From Candidatus Delongbacteria bacterium (GTDB lineage: Bacteria; CAIWAD01; BS150m-G50), in assembly GCA_016784425.1 (NCBI GenBank), contig JADHUQ010000012.1, positions 1-22,783 on the forward strand: 22,783 bases of DNA, written 5' to 3'. Below the pieces are notes generated by a model. It worked only from the letters and a program-made list of their open reading frames with translations. It had not been told where the DNA came from and did no database searches. Each line of letters begins with the position of its first letter. The first letter of the stretch is position 1. The translations under genes were made by a program, and so were the position numbers. Of the stretch, positions 15,931 to 22,783 are shown piece after piece.

Positions 15931-18447
15931 CTAATACCAGGTCACATAGTAGAAAAATTCACCCTCTGCCAGACCGGTGTAGCTGTTCGGGGCCCCGTCC
16001 TGTACCAGCTCAAAGAGGCCGTAGGGGGTGGCACTGCGGTATACACGGTAACCGGTTGCGGCCGGTTCCACTTCCCAGTTGATCGTTACGAAGGTGTCAT
16101 TGTAGGTGATACTGATGACCAGCGGCTCACCCGGTTGTGACTGTTCGTAGCCGACCAGTGAGATGTCATCGATAAACCAGCCCGCGGCACCGGTACCATT
16201 GTCTGACCCGAAACGAAAACGGAACTGTACGGTCTGGGTTTCCCAGGACGCCAGATCGATGAACGATTCCTGCCAGCCAAACGAACCGGAGTAACAAGGG
16301 GTACCACCGGGAAAAGGATGGGTGGCGGGATTGCCGCTGCCGGCTTCCCAGCGGAAGGTTTTATTGTAACCTGCCTCAACCAGCTGTTCCCAGTTCAAGC
16401 CGTCTGTCGATATTTCCACAATACCGCCATCGTAAGCGGAATCGGGATAACTGCCTGATACTTCCGCGTCTATGCGATGAGCGAACGAGAGGCGGCTAAA
16501 TGGCAGCAACTGAATCGCTCCGGTAGTCAGACGGCTGTCGAGATGACCGACATAGTCGCCGCCACCGGTATCACCACACTTCCAGCTGTGTGTGGGACTC
16601 TGACTGTCCTCTGTGCTGAGGTGCCACTGGTCTAGCCAGTCGCCATCACCGCTATGCGTCCAATCCCCTGCCCCCTGTTCGACATCGATCGCATAGTATT
16701 CGGTCAATTGCCCTATGTTCATAATCGCGTCGATCTGGTGCTCACTGCCGTCCGCCTGCAACAGGAGGGTGAGGTCAGCATCGAACACCGGTGGGGCTTC
16801 GGGGTCTACAGAGAGCACAAAGGGGGTCAGGTTGCCATGTTGAGCCCCGGGTGCAAATGCCGGATAGTCAGCTGTGGCTGTCTCGAGCGTCAGCCAGGGC
16901 GAAACAGAGCTTAATAAACCACTCACCAGGCTGAAGGTCTCTTCACTGACATTCTCGACCACCAGTGCCAGTTCCGCGCTTTCACCCGGCTCCAGAACAC
17001 CGTCACCGTCATCATCACTTAGTAGATCTATTTCGAAAAGAGTAAAGGAAATCAGTGTTTCAAGGGCAAGGCTCACATCGATCAAACCCCAGCCGTAACT
17101 GTTGTTTGGTGCAGCGGCATTGTCAGCAGTCAACATGAGCGCGTCGCGAATCTGTTGTGGTGTTGAACCTGGCGCTGCTTCGAGCAGCAGTGCTACGCAA
17201 CCGCCGACGAGAGGGGCGGAGAGGCTGGTACCGCTGGCGGTAGTGTATGATGATGGGGAGGAGGTACCGGCACAATAGGTGCTGACTCCACGTGCAACAA
17301 CTTCTGGCTTGGTGCGACCGTCATAGCTGGGGCCATGGGAGCTGAAGGAAGCGAGTTCCCCGCTTGAATTGACGGCGCCGACAGTAATCACTTCGAAAGC
17401 ATCCGCCGGTGCGATGATATGATTCCAGACTGTACCGTTTTCAGTGCCTGCTGAATTAGCAATAACCATCCCGAGTGAAATGGCGGTATTTACACCGATG
17501 GTAGTGACGGCTGTCTGGCCATCCATGTCCGACCAGTCATACCAGTCGAGATACCCGAGTGAAGAGGAGGCGACATCAGCTCCCAGCTGCTCGCCCCACT
17601 CCAACCCCGCGATATAGTTATCCTCCTCGATCGGGGTTTCGCTGGTTACATCTTCGGTTTTCGCCAGCAGGAAGGTGGCGCCATAGGCCGGGCCGTAGTG
17701 ATTACCAGAAGAAGAGCCGCCGAGTGTGCTCAGGGTCAGGGTGCCGTGGTAGTGTTGACTGGGGTCGTCACCACCTTCATTCTGGGTGTTACCATCGTTG
17801 TTGATAAAATCCCATTCTGCGAAAATCTGATTGTTTGGAATCGCTTCATGATCTTTGTAAAAACCGGTATCGAGCATCATCACCCGCACGCCGGCACCGC
17901 TCAAACCCTGATCGTGTGCGGCGACCACACCGATCTGTTGCAGCTGATCGAAGCTGTTGCCGTAATCCAGTCTGGTTTCTGTGTCAGCGGTGGCAAACTG
18001 CTGGATACCATCGCTCTGCGGTTCCAGACGCCGTCCACCCGCTACCGGGAGGATGTCGCGTACAAAATCCAATTCCTGAACCGCTGCCAGTACCGGCAGG
18101 GTTGCTTCAACCGATATCGCATTCAGCCAACGGCTCTGTTGTCTGAGGTGCGCACCCAGATCCACTACCTGCCGTACATAATTCTCACTCAGCGGCAGAT
18201 CCAGTTCCAGTGCACAGGGGGCCGCCATCACCTTCCCCCTCCGGGTCAGGCAGTGGGGGTCCAGGGTTGTCTCTAATTCAGCCAGCAGTGCCATCCGCTC
18301 CGCCGGCTCGAGATCCCGGTCGCTGAAATAGATCCAGGCTGTTGCCCGATTGTTATCATCGAGTAGATTCGAGGGGAAAAGCGACTGCAGATTGCTGCCG
18401 ATTGCCACGGAAGCAAGTGACAACATAACAACTAAGGTGCGCAACAT
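15931..18447 (-). CDS. Secreted subtilisin-family (S8) serine protease with C-terminal anchor-like modules
   Basis: The 838-residue protein has a signal peptide (1-18), an N-terminal region of about 150 residues that is probably a propeptide, and an S8 domain (about 165-465). The triad is visible: D193 (MLDTGF), H234 (HYHGT) and S408 (GTSLSAPL). The oxyanion-hole segment reads NSAGTENG, with Thr334 where SAGNEG is usual. A region at about 465-580 begins with DDDGDGVLEPGES. A jelly-roll/MAM-like module follows at about 590-765 (HLSTEDSQSP, DSAYDGGIVEISTDG, FRFRFGSD, GWFIDDISLVGY), then a fibronectin type III-like end (GYRVYRSATPYG ... YYVTWY). The C-terminal modules are shared with the two neighbouring proteases, but the catalytic domain is from a different S8 branch. 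No T9SS sorting domain is present. It starts at ATG 18447 behind GGAG, only 27 nt after a strong terminator. Confidence 0.93.
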   Translation of the reverse strand: MLRTLVVMLSLASVAIGSNLQSLFPSNLLDDNNRATAWIYFSDRDLEPAERMALLAELETTLDPHCLTRRGKVMAAPCALELDLPLSENYVRQVVDLGAHLRQQSRWLNAISVEATLPVLAAVQELDFVRDILPVAGGRRLEPQSDGIQQFATADTETRLDYGNSFDQLQQIGVVAAHDQGLSGAGVRVMMLDTGFYKDHEAIPNNQIFAEWDFINNDGNTQNEGGDDPSQHYHGTLTLSTLGGSSSGNHYGPAYGATFLLAKTEDVTSETPIEEDNYIAGLEWGEQLGADVASSSLGYLDWYDWSDMDGQTAVTTIGVNTAISLGMVIANSAGTENGTVWNHIIAPADAFEVITVGAVNSSGELASFSSHGPSYDGRTKPEVVARGVSTYCAGTSSPSSYTTASGTSLSAPLVGGCVALLLEAAPGSTPQQIRDALMLTADNAAAPNNSYGWGLIDVSLALETLISFTLFEIDLLSDDDGDGVLEPGESAELALVVENVSEETFSLVSGLLSSVSPWLTLETATADYPAFAPGAQHGNLTPFVLSVDPEAPPVFDADLTLLLQADGSEHQIDAIMNIGQLTEYYAIDVEQGAGDWTHSGDGDWLDQWHLSTEDSQSPTHSWKCGDTGGGDYVGHLDSRLTTGAIQLLPFSRLSFAHRIDAEVSGSYPDSAYDGGIVEISTDGLNWEQLVEAGYNKTFRWEAGSGNPATHPFPGGTPCYSGSFGWQESFIDLASWETQTVQFRFRFGSDNGTGAAGWFIDDISLVGYEQSQPGEPLVISITYNDTFVTINWEVEPAATGYRVYRSATPYGLFELVQDGAPNSYTGLAEGEFFYYVTWY

Positions 18448-18474
18448 ATTGACTCCATCAGGTTACAGCTGTTG

Positions 18475-18507
18475 AAAAAACAGGGGTGCCCAGGAACGCG
18501 GCACCCC
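18475..18507 (-). terminator. Strong intrinsic terminator between two S8 protease genes
   Basis: GGGGTGCC and GGCACCCC form a perfect 8-bp stem around a 9-nt loop and are followed by TGTTTTTT on the minus strand. It lies 76 bp past the stop of the 847-residue protease gene and only 27 nt before the next protease's start codon. Confidence 0.85.
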
Positions 18508-18552
18508 TTTGTTGAAATCACTGGTTCAGATGGCTGCAATTCAGCAGCTGGC

Positions 18553-18576
18553 GCAGTTCCGTTTCAACGGAACCGC
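18553..18576 (-). other. Hairpin just after the S8 protease stop
   Basis: GCGGTTCCGT and ACGGAACTGC pair over 10 bp (one G-T) with a UGAA-type tetraloop, 6 nt past the stop at 18583. There is no T-run. A second small hairpin (GCTGC/GCAGC, about 18532-18547) follows before the strong terminator, so the short 3' untranslated region is densely structured and may protect the transcript. Confidence 0.5.
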
Positions 18577-18582
18577 TACCGG

Positions 18583-21126
18583 CTAATTATACCAGGTCAC
18601 ATAGTAGAAATATTCGCCGGTCGCCAGCGTGGAATAGCTGTTGACGGTGCCATCCTGGACCATCTCGAAAATACCGTCCGGGGTGGTACTGCGATACACA
18701 CGGTACCCTGCTGCACCCGGTTCCGGATCCCAGGAAACAGTCACATAGGGATCATTGTAGAAGATTGTGATAACCAGCGGATCACCGGTAGCAGCATTGT
18801 AACCCCAGAGGGCAACATCGTCCAGGTACCATCCTTCCAGAGCGGCGCCACCGTCGGAGCCGAAACGAAAACGGAACTGGACGGACTCTCCGGTCCAGGC
18901 ATCCAGATCAAATACCGCTTCTTCCCAGCCGAAAGAGCCGGAGAAACAGGGGGTACCACCGGGGAAGGGATGGGTAGCGGGATTGCCACCACCTGATTCC
19001 CAGCGTAAAGTCTTATTGTAATCACCAGCCAGCTGCTCCCAATTGATGCCGTCAGTGGAGATTTCCACGATACCGCCATCGTAGGCGGAGTCAGGAAATT
19101 CGGTCGAGGTTTCGGCATCCATGCGATGCTGAATTACCAGCTGCGAAACAGGTTGGATCAGCAGCGATCCACTGAGAAGACGGGCGTCCACGGTGTTACC
19201 ATAAGTGCCGGTACCGGTATCGCCACACTTCCAGCTGTGGGTTGGACTGTTGGCGTCCTCAGTACTCAGGTGCCACTGGTCGGCCCAACCAGCGGGGCTG
19301 CTGTGCGTCCAGCCTCCGGCACCACCTTCGCAATCATACAGGAAGTACTGTTCCCTTGCGCCTACAGAGAATGGGAAACTGAACTCACGTTCTGATCCAT
19401 CGACGGTAACCGTAATCGTCAGCGCCGTATCGAAAATCGGCGGTGCGGCAATATCGACTTCCAGGCTGTATGGTGTGTTATTGACCTGAACCTCGTCCGG
19501 TCCAAAGGGATCATAGGTGGAGAAAGCACTGTTAAAGGTAATCCAGGGTGAAGTACAGGAAAGTTCACCGGTCGCGTCGCTGATCAGTTCCTGGCCGATG
19601 TTACGCAGGCTGACATTGAGTACAACCGTTTCACCGACATCGGGAATACCATTACCATTATCTTCAGAGACGATCTCATGATCGTGATAGGTCGCGCCGT
19701 TCATGACGGCGAGTACCGCCTCGTAGGCATTGACAAATCCCCAACCGTAAGTATTGTCTTCACCGGTGGTGCCGAGATCGGTGGCGGTTTCCATCAGGAT
19801 CTGCTTGATAGTGGTTACATCAACATTCGGGTTGGCGCTCCGCATTAACCCGACCACACCGGCAACATGTGGGCCCGCCATCGAGGTGCCACTCATTGTC
19901 GTATAACCACCGTTGTTGTAGGCGCTGTAGATATCGCTGCCGGGGGCGCAAACTTCCGGCTTGGTGGCATAAGGACCGCCGCAGCCGGAGGGGCCGCGAC
20001 TGGAAAAGCTGCTGATCGTAAATGGTGGGTAGCGTATCGTTGAACCGACGCTGAAACAGTTGGTGGGGGAATCGGCGCGATCGCCCGGGCTGCGCAGGGA
20101 GGTAGAACCGGGACCCTCGTTGCCGGCAGACCAGGTCAAAACGCAACCGGCTGCTTCACAGTTGTCGATGGCATCCCACCAGCGGCTGTCGCAATCGTAG
20201 TAGCCGGAGAATCCCTCGTTGACGCCCCAACTGTTCTGTGCGACATCCGGTACATCATCGCTGGTTCCGGGATCACCATCGGGGTCGGCAAACCACTCCA
20301 GAGCGGCGATGACATCATTGTCAAAAGCACCGCCGGTACCCTGATCAATCGGGTTGGTAGCTATCCAGCGTGCGCCGGGTGCCACACCAATCGTATCGGA
20401 AGATGCGCCGCAAATCGTGCCCATGACATGGGTGCCATGACCATAGCCGTCGGCAGGTGTGGGATTGCCACCCAGCAGATCGAGCCATGCTTCGGATACG
20501 GGTGCAAAATTACCCTGCCAGCGATCGGCAAACGAGACATGACTACCCATCACACCGGTGTCCATATTGGCAACCAGAGCGCCTTCACCAAAAATGCCCA
20601 GTTCATACCAGACCCGGTCGGCTTCGAGATTATCAACACCAGGTTGCACACCACGTACCGGTAGCGATTCGTTGTCATGGTCGATGTAAACCGGCTCTAT
20701 CATCTCCACTACGAGATCAACCTCGGCGCGTTCGACATCGGAGCGGGCAGCCAGCTGTCTTACCGTAGCAACGGTAGCTCTGACGATAACCATGTTGCTG
20801 ATCCAGTGGGATGTCCACCCGGCAACCTGCCCATCTGCCTGCAGTAGCTCAAGATCGGTCAAAAGCAGGGCCTGGGAACTGGCAGCGATCTGCTGGAGGG
20901 CGCTGACTACCAATTGATGTCGCTCGGCAAACGGTGCCTGTTCACGGTGCAGCTGCTCGTCCAGAGTAGCGATGTCAGCCTGTTCCTCCATGGCTAACAT
21001 GACCTTGACCATCTCCCCTTCACTGCGGTCAGCCAGAAAACGTTCCAGGCCGGGGGAAAGCCTGCCAGCCAGCAGGGAACCCGCCAGCAGGAAGGTTCCG
21101 ACAAAGATTAAGAATAGCTTTCGCAT
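18583..21126 (-). CDS. Secreted subtilisin-family (S8) serine protease, bacillopeptidase F-like
   Basis: The 847-residue protein has a signal peptide (1-20), a helical prodomain (about 22-150, ending RSDVERAEVDLVVE, like the I9/propeptide segment of bacillopeptidase F-type proteases) and a catalytic domain (about 165-475). The active site is complete: D189 (NMDTGV), H230 (GHGTHVMGT), N336 (SAGNEG) and S415 (GTSMAGPH). After the linker HDHEIVSEDNGNGIPD come a beta-sandwich region (about 490-590), a jelly-roll/MAM-like module (about 595-770; WHLSTEDANSPTHSWKCGD, DSAYDGGIVEISTDG) and a fibronectin type III-like tail ending VTWYN. It degrades extracellular or surface proteins; no YPNPFN sorting domain is present. 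The ATG has GGAG 7 nt upstream. It lies between two paralogues and is most like the upstream partial one. Confidence 0.95.
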   Translation of the reverse strand: MRKLFLIFVGTFLLAGSLLAGRLSPGLERFLADRSEGEMVKVMLAMEEQADIATLDEQLHREQAPFAERHQLVVSALQQIAASSQALLLTDLELLQADGQVAGWTSHWISNMVIVRATVATVRQLAARSDVERAEVDLVVEMIEPVYIDHDNESLPVRGVQPGVDNLEADRVWYELGIFGEGALVANMDTGVMGSHVSFADRWQGNFAPVSEAWLDLLGGNPTPADGYGHGTHVMGTICGASSDTIGVAPGARWIATNPIDQGTGGAFDNDVIAALEWFADPDGDPGTSDDVPDVAQNSWGVNEGFSGYYDCDSRWWDAIDNCEAAGCVLTWSAGNEGPGSTSLRSPGDRADSPTNCFSVGSTIRYPPFTISSFSSRGPSGCGGPYATKPEVCAPGSDIYSAYNNGGYTTMSGTSMAGPHVAGVVGLMRSANPNVDVTTIKQILMETATDLGTTGEDNTYGWGFVNAYEAVLAVMNGATYHDHEIVSEDNGNGIPDVGETVVLNVSLRNIGQELISDATGELSCTSPWITFNSAFSTYDPFGPDEVQVNNTPYSLEVDIAAPPIFDTALTITVTVDGSEREFSFPFSVGAREQYFLYDCEGGAGGWTHSSPAGWADQWHLSTEDANSPTHSWKCGDTGTGTYGNTVDARLLSGSLLIQPVSQLVIQHRMDAETSTEFPDSAYDGGIVEISTDGINWEQLAGDYNKTLRWESGGGNPATHPFPGGTPCFSGSFGWEEAVFDLDAWTGESVQFRFRFGSDGGAALEGWYLDDVALWGYNAATGDPLVITIFYNDPYVTVSWDPEPGAAGYRVYRSTTPDGIFEMVQDGTVNSYSTLATGEYFYYVTWYN

Positions 21127-21203
21127 AGAGTTTCTCCTCGTTTGATCCGGGCAAACCAGACTTCAGAATCGGGAGGCACACTCCCATCTGCAGTCAGGCG
21201 CCG

Positions 21204-21217
21204 TTGACTTCAGTCAA
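21204..21217. promoter_or_regulatory. Perfect inverted repeat near the S8 protease promoter
   Basis: TTGACT-TC-AGTCAA is a perfect 6-bp inverted repeat with a 2-bp spacer. It lies just downstream of the possible -10 box and 78 bp before the start codon of the 847-residue protease, where a repressor could bind. A second near-palindrome, CTAAG(C)TTT-GT-AAACTTAG, lies upstream of the promoter at 21266-21284. The operator role is inferred. Confidence 0.35.
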
Positions 21218-21219
21218 TC

Positions 21220-21246
21220 ATCTTAAGTATATCTATCGTTCTTCAA
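21220..21246 (-). promoter_or_regulatory. Possible promoter of the 847-residue S8 protease gene
   Basis: TTGAAG (21246-21241) and TAAGAT (21225-21220) are separated by 15 bases on the minus strand, shorter than the ideal 17. The position, about 94 bp before the start codon and after the upstream terminator, is sensible. The boxes are only fair, so confidence is low. Confidence 0.3.
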
Positions 21247-21360
21247 GTAGATCGGTCGAGCACTCCTAAGCTTTGTAAACTTAGTCATTTTCTCCCTTTG
21301 GAACCACTGCTAAACGATTGTCTGTGGAATTTTATCAACTCCTCTTCACCGGCTGGTTTG

Positions 21361-21446
21361 AAAAGAAAAAGGGCGGTAACGCACTTATCTTCCAGGAGCA
21401 GGGATGTCCAATCACTTACTCCACAAGACAGGTGCGCCTTCCGCCC
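21361..21446 (-). terminator. Long irregular hairpin with T-run after the partial S8 protease gene
   Basis: On the minus strand GGGCGG (21446-21441) pairs with CCGCCC (21376-21371), GGCGCAC with GTGCGTT, TCTT with AAGA and GGAG with CTCC, leaving a 20-nt apical loop. The stem is followed by TTTTTCTTTT. It lies 95 bp past the protease stop and is longer and more structured than a plain terminator. It may be a terminator with extra helices or a small structured RNA; I do not recognise an RNA family. Confidence 0.6.
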
Positions 21447-21516
21447 CTTCTCTGTTTTAACCAGCAGAACGGTTCAGCGTTTCAGCTTCCGCTGCCGGGG
21501 GTTTCCAGCTTATCGC

Positions 21517-21552
21517 TCAATACCAGGTCTAGTACCAGGTCTAGTACCAGGT
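21517..21552 (-). repeat. Three tandem 12-bp copies covering the S8 protease stop codon
   Basis: The minus strand reads ACCTGGTACTAG twice in direct succession, then ACCTGGTATTGA. The first copy is the real end of the gene (Thr-Trp-Tyr-stop). The other two repeat the same codons in frame, each with its own stop (TAG, then TGA). It looks like slippage or duplication of the gene's 3' end. Confidence 0.9.
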
Positions 21553-22783
21553 CACCTGATAGAAATACTCGCCCAGAGCCGATGCGGTATAACTGTTGAC
21601 AGCACTGTCCTGTATCAACTCGAATACACCGTAAGGGGATAAGCTGCGGTAGACGCGGTACCCAACCGCCGCCGGCTCTACCTCCCAGTCGATAACGATG
21701 TTGGGATCACTATAGCTGATGCTGATGACCAGTGGATCGCCTGGTGATGCCTCAACATAACCCCAGAGAGCAACATCATCCAGGTACCAGCCTTCAGCGC
21801 CGGTGCCGCTATCGGAACCGAAACGGAAACGGAACTGGGCGGTTTCTCCTGCCCAGCCGGCAAGGTCGAATACTGATTCTAACCAGTCAAAGGAACCGGA
21901 ATAGCAGCGGGTTCCGCCCGGGAAAGGATGAGTTGCAGGACTACCGCCACCAGACTCCCAGCGGAAAGCTTTACTATAACCACCGTCGTTGAGTTGCGCC
22001 CAGTTGAGACCATCGGTGGAGATCTCCACGATCCCGCCATCATAAGCGGAATCGGGATACGCGCCGGAGGTTTCGGCGTCAATACGATGCTGGATTACGA
22101 GTTGAGATAGTGGCTCGATCAGCAGTGCTTCTGTCGTCAGACGGGCGTCGAGGTTATCAGCGTAGTTGCCGGTACCGCTGTCGCCACATTTCCAACTCTG
22201 TAAGGGACTCCAGGCGTCCTCGGTACTCAGGTGCCACTGATCGCCCCAGCCAACTGGTGCATCATGGACCCAGTCCCCCACCCCTGCTTCACAATCGAAC
22301 AGAAAGTACTGCTCGCGTGCACCGACCGGGAAATCAAAAGTGAAGTCCCGTTCCGATCCGCTCACCGCAACGGTTACTGTCAATGCAGTCTCGAAAATCG
22401 GTGGTGCTGTGGCGTCAACCTGAACGCTGTAGGGGGTGCTGTTGACCTGTATCTCACCCGGTCCAAAGGGATCGTAGGTTGAGCTGGCGTTGTTGAAGGT
22501 GATCCAGGGGGAAGCGCAGGACAGGGTACCGGTTGCATCGGTGATGTTATCATTGCCGATGTTGCGCAACCTTACATTGAGGGTGACCGTTTCCCCGATA
22601 TCGGGGATTCCGTTGTCATTGTCGTCGGAGGTGATTTCATGATCGTGATAAACCGCCCCGTTCAGTACCGCCAGCACCGCTTCATAACAGTCGATCATAC
22701 CCCACCCGGTGTTGTTGTCATTACCGGTGGCATCGATATCAATGGCAGTGTCCATGATGATCTGCTTCATGGTCGTGACATCG
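21541..22783 (-). CDS. Subtilisin-family (S8) serine protease, C-terminal part only
   Basis: The gene enters at the window edge; 413 codons are visible and the catalytic residues lie outside. The first visible residues (DVTTMKQIIMDTAIDIDATG, then GWGMIDCYEAVLAVLNG) match the end of the S8 domain in the neighbouring 847-residue protease almost position for position. The order after that is the same: DDNDNGIPDIGET, a beta-sandwich region, a jelly-roll/MAM-like module (WHLSTEDAWSP, DSAYDGGIVEISTDG, HPFPGGTRCYSGS, GWYLDDVALWGY) and a fibronectin type III-like tail ending YQVTWY. It is therefore a tandem paralogue and very probably a secreted protease. An ATG at 22770 is internal, not the start. 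Its stop lies inside a tandem 12-bp repeat, and a long hairpin with a T-run follows. Confidence 0.9.
   Translation of the reverse strand, partial: DVTTMKQIIMDTAIDIDATGNDNNTGWGMIDCYEAVLAVLNGAVYHDHEITSDDNDNGIPDIGETVTLNVRLRNIGNDNITDATGTLSCASPWITFNNASSTYDPFGPGEIQVNSTPYSVQVDATAPPIFETALTVTVAVSGSERDFTFDFPVGAREQYFLFDCEAGVGDWVHDAPVGWGDQWHLSTEDAWSPLQSWKCGDSGTGNYADNLDARLTTEALLIEPLSQLVIQHRIDAETSGAYPDSAYDGGIVEISTDGLNWAQLNDGGYSKAFRWESGGGSPATHPFPGGTRCYSGSFDWLESVFDLAGWAGETAQFRFRFGSDSGTGAEGWYLDDVALWGYVEASPGDPLVISISYSDPNIVIDWEVEPAAVGYRVYRSLSPYGVFELIQDSAVNSYTASALGEYFYQVTWY

Noticed and set aside
21361..21446. Small signal recognition particle RNA or 6S RNA
   Set aside because: The conserved SRP core (GGAAG/AGCAG arrangement) is missing, and the element is too short for 6S RNA.

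Overview
This window looks like chromosomal DNA from an uncultured member of the FCB-type bacteria (a Gram-negative lineage such as Calditrichota, Marinimicrobia, KSB1 or Zixibacteria; I cannot resolve which). The evidence is a C-terminal YPNPFN/FlgD-like type IX secretion (T9SS) sorting domain on one exported protein, a carboxypeptidase-regulatory-domain TonB-dependent receptor with Asp/Asn-Gly calcium-type repeats, and many large secreted proteins with choice-of-anchor/jelly-roll-like modules. GC is moderate to high by eye. Every gene I can support is on the minus strand, so transcription runs from high to low coordinates. I see no rRNA, tRNA, CRISPR array or insertion sequence.

Layout in transcription order. 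(1) 22783-15931: three subtilisin-family (S8) proteases in a row, the first cut by the window edge. All share one C-terminal module and end in an almost identical ...VTWY tail. The gaps between them hold strong hairpins, a clear intrinsic terminator, a short palindrome and a tandem 12-bp repeat at a stop codon. (2) 15751-10820: a five-gene, tightly overlapping molybdenum hydroxylase operon of the xanthine dehydrogenase family: Mo-binding subunit, 2Fe-2S subunit, FAD subunit, XdhC-type maturation factor, and MocA-like cytidylyltransferase. The 2Fe-2S gene has one in-frame UGA beside the fourth ligand cysteine of its first cluster, followed immediately by a good hairpin. It is either a new nonsense mutation, a sequence error, or a selenocysteine codon. 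(3) 10606-9251: a single gene for hexameric glutamate dehydrogenase, closed by a strong terminator. (4) 8982-7270: a secreted protein with two choice-of-anchor J-like domains and a T9SS sorting domain. (5) 6863-1: an operon for a TonB-dependent receptor, a beta-helix lipoprotein and a secreted protein that runs off the window, driven by a near-consensus promoter at 6934-6962.

Together the genes suggest an organism that exports proteases and surface proteins and feeds on proteins and purines. The proteases would release amino acids, glutamate dehydrogenase links them to ammonia and 2-oxoglutarate, and the Mo hydroxylase probably oxidises purines. The receptor operon would take up or display an unknown ligand. 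This joint picture is inference; the individual family calls rest on visible motifs.
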